Of a stretch of 11,843 nucleotides of DNA, positions 1 to 7,313 are shown piece by piece; the stretch's first letter is position 1; every line of letters begins with the position of its first letter. A program made the translations under genes and the position numbers. Location: positions 1 to 11,843 of the forward strand of contig JAFSXH010000151.1 of NCBI GenBank assembly GCA_017444165.1, written 5' to 3'. The notes under the pieces are model-generated. The model did no database searches and was not told the DNA's origin. It saw nothing but the letters and a program-made list of their open reading frames with translations. This DNA is from a bacterium. GTDB taxonomy: Bacteria; Vulcanimicrobiota; Xenobia; Xenobiales; Xenobiaceae.

Positions 1-1346
1 GATCTGCGATAAGCCCAATAAACTATACTACTAAGTGCAAAAGTAGTTATAAACAGGTAGCTTATATACCTAAAAGCTTGAATATTTCCTGACGTAGATA
101 CCGAAAATTTACTTAATTCAAGAACAACATCGTTAATATTTAAGAACTTAAATACCAATAAAGCAATACAAATAAAAAACAAAGTTGGCAGAGTATTAAC
201 GACATACAATATTAACTTGTTATCGTATTTCAATGTCTTCTCTTCTTCAACTTGCTCTAAAGTATGAGCGCAGGATAGTATAGATAAAAATATTGGTATA
301 AAAGCAAAACGACAGGGAAAACTAGCATAGTTACCCGTATGCCACAGCAAATTTATAGGCTCAAAAATGAAAGGAAGTATTGTCAATGCCAATAAAAACA
401 GATACAAGTTGTGTGTCTTGCTACGTTGTCGTCTTTTAATGAGATCTCCCAAAATTATAATTAAAGGCAAAGTTTGGGCCATAAGTAACGGTAAAGATTC
501 ATAATATTTGTGAAAAAAGAGGTCACTTCTCTTAATGGCTTGTACTGTAGTCTCTTCTCCTCGAGCAGAACATTTATATTGTTCAAGAGAAGGAAGCCAA
601 AACACAGATGCAATCAAAAAGGCCAAAAGGGAACTTAACAATATTTGACGACAAATGCTGGAAATATATCTTTCCCTGTAATTTAGAAGCAAATAGCCAC
701 CCATAAATAACAGAGTGAAAACAGCGAACATATAAGTTATATAATAACTTAGAAAACAAGATATAGCTAAGACAACTATGTAGGTCAACGGCTTGCGCTC
801 TTGTACTATACGCTCCAATCCCACTACCAACAAGGGGAACATGTAAAGCAGATCTATCCACGATATAATAAAATAATATATCACAGTGTAACCACAAAAA
901 GCGTACGTTAAACTAAAGAGTACAGTCCAAAAGACATTCAGCTTCTTGTGCAATATTGTAAGACAATAGGTAGCACTAAATGATATAACTATCATCTTCA
1001 ACATGAGCAAAATATTGAAAAAGCCGAACAATTTGTTCTTATCAACAAATTTAACTAAAAAATTGAAAGGACTGCTTAAGTAATACAGATAGATTCCATA
1101 AAAATTAATTCCACCAGAAACTTGCTGATTCAAAAATATGGAAGATTTGCCCTCTAGAATATCTTTAAAATCAGCTAACAAAGGGATAAATTGCCTAGTT
1201 CCATCCGATTTAACTATACTGAGATCACCAAATGGATACATACCACAAGAGGCGAAGATTATCAACATAAAAGATGCCGTTATTATTGGCGGCAAAAGTA
1301 ATTTTAGCCAGTCTTCTCTGCTCATATTCCTCATTTTAGCCAACAT
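1..1346 (-). CDS. YfhO-family membrane glycosyltransferase, second paralogue (3' end outside window)
   Basis: The reverse strand is open from an ATG at 1346 to the left edge: 448 codons with no stop, so the gene is partial only because the window ends. The protein starts MLAKMRNMSREDW and is collinear with the neighbouring upstream gene, at roughly 60% identity by eye. Shared stretches include GMYPFGD, FWLPS, SLPLLMAQ, LIKRR, EPINLLWHTGNY and FPCRF. YfhO proteins are multi-spanning GT-C-like enzymes; the Bacillus and Listeria members add sugars to cell-wall polymers from an undecaprenyl-phosphate sugar donor. The acidic D48 and Q52 in the first outer loop, which match the family's D-x3-Q pattern, are present. 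Only the N-terminal membrane half is visible. A GAGGT ribosome site overlaps the stop of the preceding gene, and just 12 bases separate the two genes, so they are almost certainly cotranscribed. ATGs at 1334 and 1325 are alternative starts. The acceptor is unknown. Confidence 0.88.
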   Translation of the reverse strand, partial: MLAKMRNMSREDWLKLLLPPIITASFMLIIFASCGMYPFGDLSIVKSDGTRQFIPLLADFKDILEGKSSIFLNQQVSGGINFYGIYLYYLSSPFNFLVKFVDKNKLFGFFNILLMLKMIVISFSATYCLTILHKKLNVFWTVLFSLTYAFCGYTVIYYFIISWIDLLYMFPLLVVGLERIVQERKPLTYIVVLAISCFLSYYITYMFAVFTLLFMGGYLLLNYRERYISSICRQILLSSLLAFLIASVFWLPSLEQYKCSARGEETTVQAIKRSDLFFHKYYESLPLLMAQTLPLIIILGDLIKRRQRSKTHNLYLFLLALTILPFIFEPINLLWHTGNYASFPCRFAFIPIFLSILSCAHTLEQVEEEKTLKYDNKLILYVVNTLPTLFFICIALLVFKFLNINDVVLELSKFSVSTSGNIQAFRYISYLFITTFALSSIVYWAYRR

Positions 1347-1358
1347 CAACTATCTACC

Positions 1359-4013
1359 TCAATAAAACACCTTAATTAACACTGGCACTATGTAAACACC
1401 CAGCACAACTGCACTAGAGATCGCTCCCGCTATAATCTTAGTAACCTTATCATTACCTATCTTTTCCTCTAACTTGGAAGCAAACTTTACATAAAGTACG
1501 CTCAATATTACTCCTAAGCAAGATATAACCGCTCCACACACCAATCCCTCAGGCACAAAAATTATACTTATCTCATTCTCACCTTTGGGAAGATCGAAAA
1601 CAATAAAATCAGAAAATGCGCGTTTGTAATCGACTCTTTCACCATTGACCTTAACTGCAAAATTATCGCTGTAGGGCAAACTCACAAAGAGAGAACAATC
1701 CTCAGGCGTATTGCACTTAGTATACAGACCATCGCCTTTAATTTTAAGATCAGCCCCTTGAGCTTTAGCACAGAACTCCTGCAACTTGCCAACATCAAGA
1801 CTAAAGATTCCAAAAGATCTGCATTTCACGCTCCTTTTGAAGTGCAAACAGATCTTTAACGTCTCATTTTTATAAGTACCCAAATAAAGAAGACCGTTAT
1901 TATTTTTCTTGCCAGGATACCTGTCTTTCAACTTTTTACCATTGATTTTTACTTCAGCGGCTTCAAATAAGGGATTGCCTAAGCTAATAGAAAAGCGATC
2001 ATAAATATCTAAATAGAAAGATCTCTCTTCTTTCACCTTGATCTTGTAGTTGATAACTGTACCACTTTTTATATTGTAGAAGCCTTTTGTCTTTTTTATC
2101 TTCTTTTGAGGGCGATACTTTTTAACAATATCCTCACCCAAAATATACTTGCTTATAAACCTCTGTACACCTGAACGTTCAGAATTGCTCGGCAAAAATT
2201 CAGCTTTATCCAAAGATCCTCTACCGAGATACAAACCCATAGGCAGACTAAACGCCAGACGATTAATAGATCCAGCAGGGGATTTATAGATTTCTTGTTT
2301 ACCGTTTCCATTTATCTCATACTTGATACTCAATAAACTATCGGTCAGTTCGGTACCTCCATATGAGCTTATTCCCATCCACGAACCAGAATACCCCAGA
2401 GCCTTCATTGTTTTCATATAATTATAATTATTCAGAGAAGTATAACTGGAGATAGAATTATAGCCCAAGGAACCTACGCAATTATCACTGTGAAAGAGAC
2501 CGCGAGATTTTACTCGATAAAAATCATTATCTTCAATCTTGCCGCAAAGATCGTAAGCCGCAATCTTTCGCTGATTAGAAAACTTATGAATTTCAGCGCA
2601 GTGAACGAAATAAATATCAATATTGACTAAAGATTCTACTAAAAATATGCAACTCAAAAATATGAATAACAGAGATTTAGAGATGTATCTCCGACAATAG
2701 GCCCAATAAACGGCACTATACAATATAAATATCGTCACAAAAATATAACTTAAGTATTTTATAGATTGAAAATCTCCCCACAAAGTCACCACATATTTAC
2801 AGATTTTAGAAACATTTTCATTTAGAATGGTAAAGACAAACCAACTGGCACAACCAAGTAAAACGATACCTAAAACGCCATTCCCATAAGCAACCAATTT
2901 ACTCGCGGTTAATTTAGGTTCTGTATCCGTCTCCTCTAAAACATAAGCAGAACACAATAGAGCCAAGAAAATAGTTATAAAGGAAAAGCGACAAGGGAAG
3001 CACATATAATTGCCCGTATGCCACAGCAAATTTATAGGTTCAAGGATAAAAGGTACAACTGTAAGACCCAACAAAATCAGATAGAGATTGTTTTCTTTAC
3101 TGCGTTTGCGCCTTTTGATGAGATCAGCTAAGACAAGGACTAAAGGTAATGATTGAGCCATAAGCAGAGGCAAAGAAGTCTCATAACGGTGGAAGAATAG
3201 TTTCTTACTAGCGATAGTTTGTACAATAGTCTTCTCACCACGGGCAGAATATTTATACTGCATAAACGAAGGCAACCAAAATATTGCCGTAACTAAAAAA
3301 GCCAGCAAAGAACCTAACAATATTTGGCGACAGACAGCAGAACAGTCTCTCTCTTTGTAATTTAAGACTAAATAAACACCCATGAATAGTAAAATGAAAA
3401 TACCAAACATGTAGGTTATGTAGTAGTTGAGCAGACAAGATACAGCCAAAACAACTATGTACATAAGAGGTCTGCGCTCTTTGACTATGCGCTCCAATCC
3501 CACGATGAGCAATGGAAAGACGTAAAGCATATCGGGCCAAGACAATATCAGATAGTACATCATGACATAACCACAGAAGGCGTACGTCAAACTAAAAAGG
3601 ACGACCCAAAACAGCTCTAATTTTTTGCGCAAAGTGGTAAAACAGTAAGCGGCACTAAAGGCTATGGTCACCATCTTGAGCAGGATCAAAATATTAAAAA
3701 ATCCTGGTAAATTCTCTTTATTGACAAATTTAACTAAAAAAGTGAAGGGACTAACCAAATAGTAGAGATAAATCCCATAAAAATTAGATCCACCAGAGAT
3801 TTGAAAATTAAAAAAGAAAGAAGATTGGCCGTCTAAAACATCCTTAAATTCAGCCAACAGAGGAATGAATTGACCGAATCCATCCGACCAAGCTATACTG
3901 ACATCTCCAAACGGATACATGCCATTAAAAGCAAAAATAACCAACATAAAGACGGCAGTTAGCACTGGCGGCAAGGCCAATTTTAAACTCTTTTCTAATT
4001 TTTCTCTATCCAT
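1359..4013 (-). CDS. YfhO-family membrane glycosyltransferase, first paralogue
   Basis: This is a complete protein of 884 residues, close to the roughly 860 of Bacillus YfhO. The N-terminal two thirds consist of many hydrophobic helices (first one LPPVLTAVFMLVIFAFNG), including the loop with SDGFGQF whose Asp and Gln match the family pattern. A soluble, probably extracytoplasmic region of about 300 residues follows, and one or two helices close the protein near the C-terminus (LVCGAVISCLGVILSVLYV, then a last helix before VLIKVFY). Family knowledge points to a GT-C-type transfer of a sugar from a polyprenyl carrier to a surface polymer such as teichoic acid; the donor and acceptor here cannot be read. 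I prefer ATG at 4013, with a weak GGA upstream, because the aligned paralogue also has Met at this point (NMDRE versus NMSRE). A TTG at 4037 would add eight residues but has no ribosome site. It is divergent from the Nudix gene and first in a tandem pair. Confidence 0.9.
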   Translation of the reverse strand: MDREKLEKSLKLALPPVLTAVFMLVIFAFNGMYPFGDVSIAWSDGFGQFIPLLAEFKDVLDGQSSFFFNFQISGGSNFYGIYLYYLVSPFTFLVKFVNKENLPGFFNILILLKMVTIAFSAAYCFTTLRKKLELFWVVLFSLTYAFCGYVMMYYLILSWPDMLYVFPLLIVGLERIVKERRPLMYIVVLAVSCLLNYYITYMFGIFILLFMGVYLVLNYKERDCSAVCRQILLGSLLAFLVTAIFWLPSFMQYKYSARGEKTIVQTIASKKLFFHRYETSLPLLMAQSLPLVLVLADLIKRRKRSKENNLYLILLGLTVVPFILEPINLLWHTGNYMCFPCRFSFITIFLALLCSAYVLEETDTEPKLTASKLVAYGNGVLGIVLLGCASWFVFTILNENVSKICKYVVTLWGDFQSIKYLSYIFVTIFILYSAVYWAYCRRYISKSLLFIFLSCIFLVESLVNIDIYFVHCAEIHKFSNQRKIAAYDLCGKIEDNDFYRVKSRGLFHSDNCVGSLGYNSISSYTSLNNYNYMKTMKALGYSGSWMGISSYGGTELTDSLLSIKYEINGNGKQEIYKSPAGSINRLAFSLPMGLYLGRGSLDKAEFLPSNSERSGVQRFISKYILGEDIVKKYRPQKKIKKTKGFYNIKSGTVINYKIKVKEERSFYLDIYDRFSISLGNPLFEAAEVKINGKKLKDRYPGKKNNNGLLYLGTYKNETLKICLHFKRSVKCRSFGIFSLDVGKLQEFCAKAQGADLKIKGDGLYTKCNTPEDCSLFVSLPYSDNFAVKVNGERVDYKRAFSDFIVFDLPKGENEISIIFVPEGLVCGAVISCLGVILSVLYVKFASKLEEKIGNDKVTKIIAGAISSAVVLGVYIVPVLIKVFY

Positions 4014-4045
4014 ATTAAAAATTCCAAAATATTTCAAAATTTATG

Positions 4046-4054
4046 TGCTATAGT
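4046..4054 (+). promoter_or_regulatory. Candidate extended -10 promoter of the Nudix gene
   Basis: TGCTATAGT is an extended -10 element (TGN followed by a 5/6 match to TATAAT) in the 55-base divergent spacer. It would start transcription near 4061, leaving a short leader that contains the AGAAAGG ribosome site at 4076-4082. No good -35 is visible, which extended -10 promoters tolerate. A -10-like hexamer, TATAGC, overlaps on the opposite strand and could serve the yfhO pair. This is a motif match only. Confidence 0.45.
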
Positions 4055-4092
4055 CTACTCAAAATTATTCAAATTAGAAAGGCCTTCATACT

Positions 4093-4917
4093 TTGATACA
4101 AGACATTTATCCCCACACTCTACAAAACGAATTTATTCCATCCCTTACAGCTCAAGGTGATGATCTAGTCTTAAACTACGCTCTAAAATCTGCCCTGGTA
4201 AAGGTAGAAGACGGAAGAGTGACCTTTCCCAAAGTTTCTCAAATATCTGCTCCTAACCTAACCTATGCCTTCAGTATAGATCAAGAGCGTTTCTTTCTAT
4301 CTTTAGACACATTGAAGCTCGAAGAATTTGCTCTCCAGCCCCTAGCTAATCTTCGCTCGGTAAAACCTGACCCTTACCGCTTTGCCATAATGAGCGGCTA
4401 CCATCTCTACACTTGGTACACTAGGAACAAATTTTGCGGCCGCTGTTCCCACCCCATGCTCCACCATCCAAAATTGCGTGCTATGGAGTGTCCTGAATGC
4501 AAAAATATATCTTTTCCCCGCATAGATCCAGCTGTCATAGTCGGAGTAGTCGATAGAGATCGCATTCTAGTAACTAAGTACGCAGGGCGCGACTACAAAG
4601 GCCTAGCTCTGATTGCTGGCTTTTGCGAATTTGCTGAAACGGTAGAAGAGACGGTTAAGCGGGAAGTTAAGGAAGAGGTCGGCTTAAAGGTCAGCCAAGT
4701 CAAATATTTTGCCAGTCAACCCTGGGGCAAAGACAGCAACCTGCTCTTAGGTTTCTTTGCTCAAGCAGAATCGAACCAATTGACAGACTTCGATCACCAA
4801 GAGTTATCCTCAGCCCAATGGATAACGCGAGAAGACTTGCCCCAAGATAAAGAACACGCCAGCCTGACGGCCCACATGATCGAACACTTCCGCCTCTATG
4901 GTTCACCCTTCACTTAA
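4093..4917 (+). CDS. nudC: NAD(+)/NADH pyrophosphatase, NudC-type Nudix hydrolase with zinc ribbon
   Basis: The 274-residue protein has the NudC architecture. An N-terminal domain of about 100 residues leads to a zinc ribbon with C115, C118, C133 and C136 (CGRC and CPEC). The Nudix fold follows, with the complete box G176-x5-E182-x7-REVKEEVGL (190-198), and then SQPW at 208-211, the downstream signature of NADH pyrophosphatases. Known members split NADH or NAD into NMN(H) and AMP, and E. coli NudC also removes NAD caps from RNA. After SQPW the sequence continues GKDSN rather than the PFPxS of E. coli, so nucleotide preference could differ. The start is TTG at 4093: an in-frame stop at 4075 precludes extension, and AGAAAGG lies about 10 bases upstream. 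It is the only plus-strand gene, divergent from the yfhO pair and convergent with the dgkA remnant, which it overlaps by four bases. Sure of family, fairly sure of subfamily. Confidence 0.9.
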   Translation: MIQDIYPHTLQNEFIPSLTAQGDDLVLNYALKSALVKVEDGRVTFPKVSQISAPNLTYAFSIDQERFFLSLDTLKLEEFALQPLANLRSVKPDPYRFAIMSGYHLYTWYTRNKFCGRCSHPMLHHPKLRAMECPECKNISFPRIDPAVIVGVVDRDRILVTKYAGRDYKGLALIAGFCEFAETVEETVKREVKEEVGLKVSQVKYFASQPWGKDSNLLLGFFAQAESNQLTDFDHQELSSAQWITREDLPQDKEHASLTAHMIEHFRLYGSPFT

Positions 4918-5177
4918 ATCACGCGCCTTATCCCCCAAGAGTTCCAAACCACAAGGATAAAGATCTGGCAGGGCAACTGCAAAGCACTACCCATATCTTT
5001 AGCCCACTCCTCTCCTAGCCAGATAGCTAAAGGAACGCCTGCAACAACCTCCCACACAACCTGGCGAAAGGCCTCCTCATCCTTATAAGCCGCTCTCAAA
5101 CCGTCCCAAGAATAAGCTATAGCATTCCTCAGACGGAGAAGGCCGCGCTTACCCTTCAGTTCGTTGCGCTCAGACAC
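4914..5177 (-). pseudogene. dgkA: Prokaryotic diacylglycerol kinase with catalytic helix deleted (dgkA remnant)
   Basis: The 87-residue product opens as a typical DgkA: RLRNAIAYSWDGLRAAYKD then EEAFRQ (34-39), then first-helix material PLAIWLG. It jumps directly to AKDMGSA (59-65), a motif that normally lies about 44 residues further on. The missing stretch, about 40 residues, is the second membrane helix with the E-x2-N-(S/T)-A-x-E-x2-V-D active-site region. E35, K60 and D61, equivalents of other functional residues, remain. The deletion is in frame. After GSA the frame gives LQLPCQ then the hydrophobic IFILVVW; shifting by two bases after GSA gives AVAL, the usual family continuation, so small compensating indels may also have occurred. 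Family members are about 120 residues and phosphorylate diacylglycerol or undecaprenol at the membrane. Catalysis should be lost. The GTG start lies inside the 3' end of the deacetylase gene, overlapping it by 22 bases in another frame. It could also be a retained mini-protein or an assembly error. Confidence 0.75.
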
Positions 5178-5998
5178 AGATTCTGCAATGCCTCTTCCTT
5201 GAAGTGCTCGATCTTTTTAGCAAGAAAATCCTCCAAAGATAATTGAGGATCGTCGATTAAAGCGGTCATATCCATAGCCAATTCCAAAAGTTGAGATTCA
5301 TCTGGCGCATAGGCATCATTGTAAGTAGCATTAGCCTGACGGCGGCCGAAAGTGGCCTTATCATACCCCTTGCCACCACTTATCTGTGAATCGTAGAGTC
5401 CCATTAATGACATGCTCAAACTAGGCCTAGCCCCTACATCGAAGATGAGTCGATCCTCTTTAGCCAACCAATCCAAACTGCGCCAGACCTCACAACCATA
5501 CAACTTTTGCGGTCGATAAATCTCTCTGACTTCACGCAAAACTTCGATAACTAGAGAGGCCGTAGCCAAATGGGTCAGATGGCGATCCGCCAAGTTATGT
5601 GTATAAACAAAATCTGGCCGACTAGCCAGCACTAAATTGCGCAGATCATCCTTAACAGCGCGCTCTCTCTTTTTCACCTCCCCACTAGTATATCCCAGAG
5701 CCGCCAACGCCACGTAGTTACCCACGCAAGCCGCATTCTTTTGCTCGCGCAGACGGATCTTCTTCATCTCCTCATCACTGCAATTGGCATAAGGCCCCGT
5801 ACGCGAACTTCCTCCCCCATCTGTCAAAGTGATCCCCATAAAAGCCCGCTGTGAATCGACAACCCCCGCCAATATCCCCCGCCAAGTCATAAACTCCAAA
5901 TCATCTGGATGGGCCCCTATGCCCAGATCAGTAACCTTCTCTAACTCTTCCTTCCCACCAGGTATAAACAACACAGACCTATCGTTATTAAACTTCAC
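5156..5998 (-). CDS. PIG-L/LmbE-type GlcNAc deacetylase family protein
   Basis: The 280-residue protein carries the metal-binding signature of the PIG-L/LmbE family: GAHPDDLE (H30, D32, D33) near the N-terminus, TDG at 59-61, and a second histidine cluster, HNLADRHLTH, in which H143 stands where the family has its third metal ligand. Members are zinc-dependent enzymes that remove acetyl groups from N-acetylglucosamine attached to a lipid, inositol, malate or other group, as in GPI, mycothiol and bacillithiol synthesis. The substrate here is not evident; the middle and C-terminal parts (GCEVWRSLDWL, DSQISGGKGYDKATFGRRQANATY) do not look like BshB1. There is no signal peptide, so it is probably cytoplasmic. 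The start is GTG at 5998, chosen for the strong GGAGG seven bases upstream. It lies downstream of the repeat-bearing spacer after transaldolase and overlaps the dgkA remnant, with which it was probably cotranscribed. Confidence 0.86.
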   Translation of the reverse strand: MKFNNDRSVLFIPGGKEELEKVTDLGIGAHPDDLEFMTWRGILAGVVDSQRAFMGITLTDGGGSSRTGPYANCSDEEMKKIRLREQKNAACVGNYVALAALGYTSGEVKKRERAVKDDLRNLVLASRPDFVYTHNLADRHLTHLATASLVIEVLREVREIYRPQKLYGCEVWRSLDWLAKEDRLIFDVGARPSLSMSLMGLYDSQISGGKGYDKATFGRRQANATYNDAYAPDESQLLELAMDMTALIDDPQLSLEDFLAKKIEHFKEEALQNLCLSATN

Positions 5999-6022
5999 TA
6001 TTCAACCTCCAATACAATTTAC

Positions 6023-6048
6023 AATTAGCAATTAGAAATTAGCAATTA
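6023..6048. repeat. Short tandem direct repeat in the spacer before the deacetylase gene
   Basis: The 12-base unit AATTAGCAATTA occurs twice, at 6023-6034 and 6037-6048, a period of 14 bases. It lies 25-50 bases upstream of the deacetylase start in a strongly AT-rich stretch that would be the natural place for that gene's promoter. On the coding strand TTGCTA and TAAATT stand 18 bases apart, but the match to sigma-70 boxes is weak. It could be a regulator-binding site or simple AT-rich repetition. Confidence 0.5.
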
Positions 6049-6088
6049 AAAATAACACTACGTATAAGGCATACAACGTAAAAACATA

Positions 6089-6121
6089 CAGGCAGATCCC
6101 ACACAACGCGACATCTGCCTG
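6089..6121 (-). terminator. Hairpin with perfect 9-bp arms, probable distal terminator after tal
   Basis: CAGGCAGAT at 6089-6097 is the exact inverse of ATCTGCCTG at 6113-6121, separated by a 15-base loop. Read on the minus strand, the stem is followed by TATG and five Ts, which fits a rho-independent terminator or an mRNA 3'-end stabiliser for the tkt-tal transcript. There is no T tract on the plus-strand side, so it is oriented with the minus-strand genes. The loop is longer than in typical terminators. Confidence 0.5.
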
Positions 6122-6125
6122 CAAA

Positions 6126-6140
6126 AGCGTTAAAAACGCT
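6126..6140 (-). terminator. Short hairpin, probable proximal terminator after tal
   Basis: AGCGTT and AACGCT form a perfect six-base stem with a three-base loop. Reading on the minus strand, three further Ts follow the stem's final T, then GCAGG. It lies 30 bases after the transaldolase stop and 4 bases before the larger hairpin, so the two look like tandem terminators closing the tkt-tal transcript. The T run is short, so termination strength is uncertain. Confidence 0.45.
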
Positions 6141-6174
6141 CTAAACTCTTAACTCCAAACTCTAAACTCCTAAC
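6139..6174. repeat. Direct repeat spanning the end of the transaldolase gene
   Basis: CTCTAAACTCTTAAC at 6139-6153 recurs as CTCTAAACTCCTAAC at 6160-6174, 14 of 15 bases identical at a 21-base period. The second copy contains the transaldolase stop codon (TAG, 6172-6170). The first overlaps the foot of the proximal hairpin. It appears to be a short tandem duplication at the gene end with no evident function. Confidence 0.45.
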
Positions 6175-7297
6175 CTAAAAGTTTAGCCCTCTTAGCCTCA
6201 ACAGCTTGCAAAAGTTTAGTGTAAGCCACTGCAAACTTCTCCACACCGTCGGTCATAAGAACGTTATCAGTAACATCGGCCAGATCCTGTCCCTCAGCGG
6301 CAAAGGCATCGATCACCTTATGCGCCTCAGCGATAGCTTCAGGAGTTATCGTCTCCTTGACTGTGCCGTGATCGGAGAAAGCCGCTACAGTGTTGTCAGG
6401 CATGGTGTTGACACAATCGGCGGCGATAAGCTCATCGACGTAAATAGTATCTTTGTAGGCAGGGTTCTTAGTGCTGGTACTAGCCCAGAGAGGACGCTGT
6501 ACGCTAGCACCCAATGCGGCCAACTTCTGGAAACGCTCAGACTTGATCTCATTGAGGAAGAGCTCATAAGCCAATTGAGCATTAGCCACCGCCAACCTAC
6601 CACGAAGATCGCCATACTTCTCCTTCAAGCTGGGATCAGCGGCATAAGCCTTCTCTAAACGCTTATCCGCCTCGGTATCTACACGACTTATAAAGAAACT
6701 AGCCACAGAGCTTATACCTTCAAGGCTCAAACCTTGAGCGGCCCTATTCTCTAACCCCTTCATCCAAGCATCAATAACCTTAGCGTAACGGTCTATGGAG
6801 AAGAGCAGAGTGACATTGACACTCACACCCTCAGCTATTAAGGCCTCTACCACGGGCAAACCTTCCAAAGTGGCGGGAACTTTGATCATCAAGTTGGGAC
6901 GATTGACCTTAGCCACTAACTCGCGAGCTTGCTTGAGGCTAGCCTCCGTCTCGTGGGCCAGAGTGGGATTGAGTTCCAAACTGACAAAACCGTCCTTGCC
7001 CTTCGACTCCTCAAAGAGTCCTTTGAATTCGTCACAGGCACTGCGCACATCAGCGATCATCAACTCCCAAACGATGGGTTCAGCTTCCATACCCTTTTTA
7101 GCCAAAGCTAAGATCTCATCATCGTAAATATCACTCTTAGCGATAGCATTTTCGAAAATAGAAGGATTGGAGGTTTGTCCGCGCACACCGCCCTCAGCGA
7201 TCAATTTGGCCAAAGAGCCATCGGCAAACATCTCGCGCTTTAGATTATCGAGCCAAGGACTGACACCAGCTTTATTTAATTCCACTAAAAGATTCAT
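6170..7297 (-). CDS. tal: Transaldolase, long (about 375-residue) form
   Basis: This enzyme of the non-oxidative pentose phosphate pathway transfers a dihydroxyacetone unit from sedoheptulose 7-phosphate to glyceraldehyde 3-phosphate. Counting from the first of two adjacent ATGs, TSNPSIF sits at 43-49, the Schiff-base lysine K140 in MIKVPAT at 138-143, NVTLLFS at 162-168, and SFFISRVD at 201-208, followed by a WASTSTKNPAY stretch. The (beta/alpha)8 barrel is complete and the length matches the mycobacterial/cyanobacterial-type transaldolase rather than the 317-residue E. coli TalB. The ribosome site AGGGAG stands four bases before the ATG at 7300 but seven before the ATG at 7297, so I prefer the second. 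Only about 15 bases separate it from the transketolase stop, the usual sign of one transcript. Two hairpins follow the stop codon. Confidence 0.95.
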   Translation of the reverse strand: MNLLVELNKAGVSPWLDNLKREMFADGSLAKLIAEGGVRGQTSNPSIFENAIAKSDIYDDEILALAKKGMEAEPIVWELMIADVRSACDEFKGLFEESKGKDGFVSLELNPTLAHETEASLKQARELVAKVNRPNLMIKVPATLEGLPVVEALIAEGVSVNVTLLFSIDRYAKVIDAWMKGLENRAAQGLSLEGISSVASFFISRVDTEADKRLEKAYAADPSLKEKYGDLRGRLAVANAQLAYELFLNEIKSERFQKLAALGASVQRPLWASTSTKNPAYKDTIYVDELIAADCVNTMPDNTVAAFSDHGTVKETITPEAIAEAHKVIDAFAAEGQDLADVTDNVLMTDGVEKFAVAYTKLLQAVEAKRAKLLG

Positions 7298-7313
7298 CAT
7301 TTATCTCCCTATC

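Noticed and set aside
583..897. Minus-strand frame of 104 codons
   Set aside because: It lies inside the second yfhO paralogue in another frame; the similar shadow at 3253-3540 lies in the homologous part of the first paralogue, which shows both are by-products of the duplication.
1138..1365. Plus-strand frame of 75 codons
   Set aside because: Antisense to the N-terminus of the second yfhO gene, with no ribosome site or recognisable product.
4914..5177. Functional diacylglycerol kinase
   Set aside because: The central helix with the active-site acids is absent, so normal catalysis is not credible despite the open frame.
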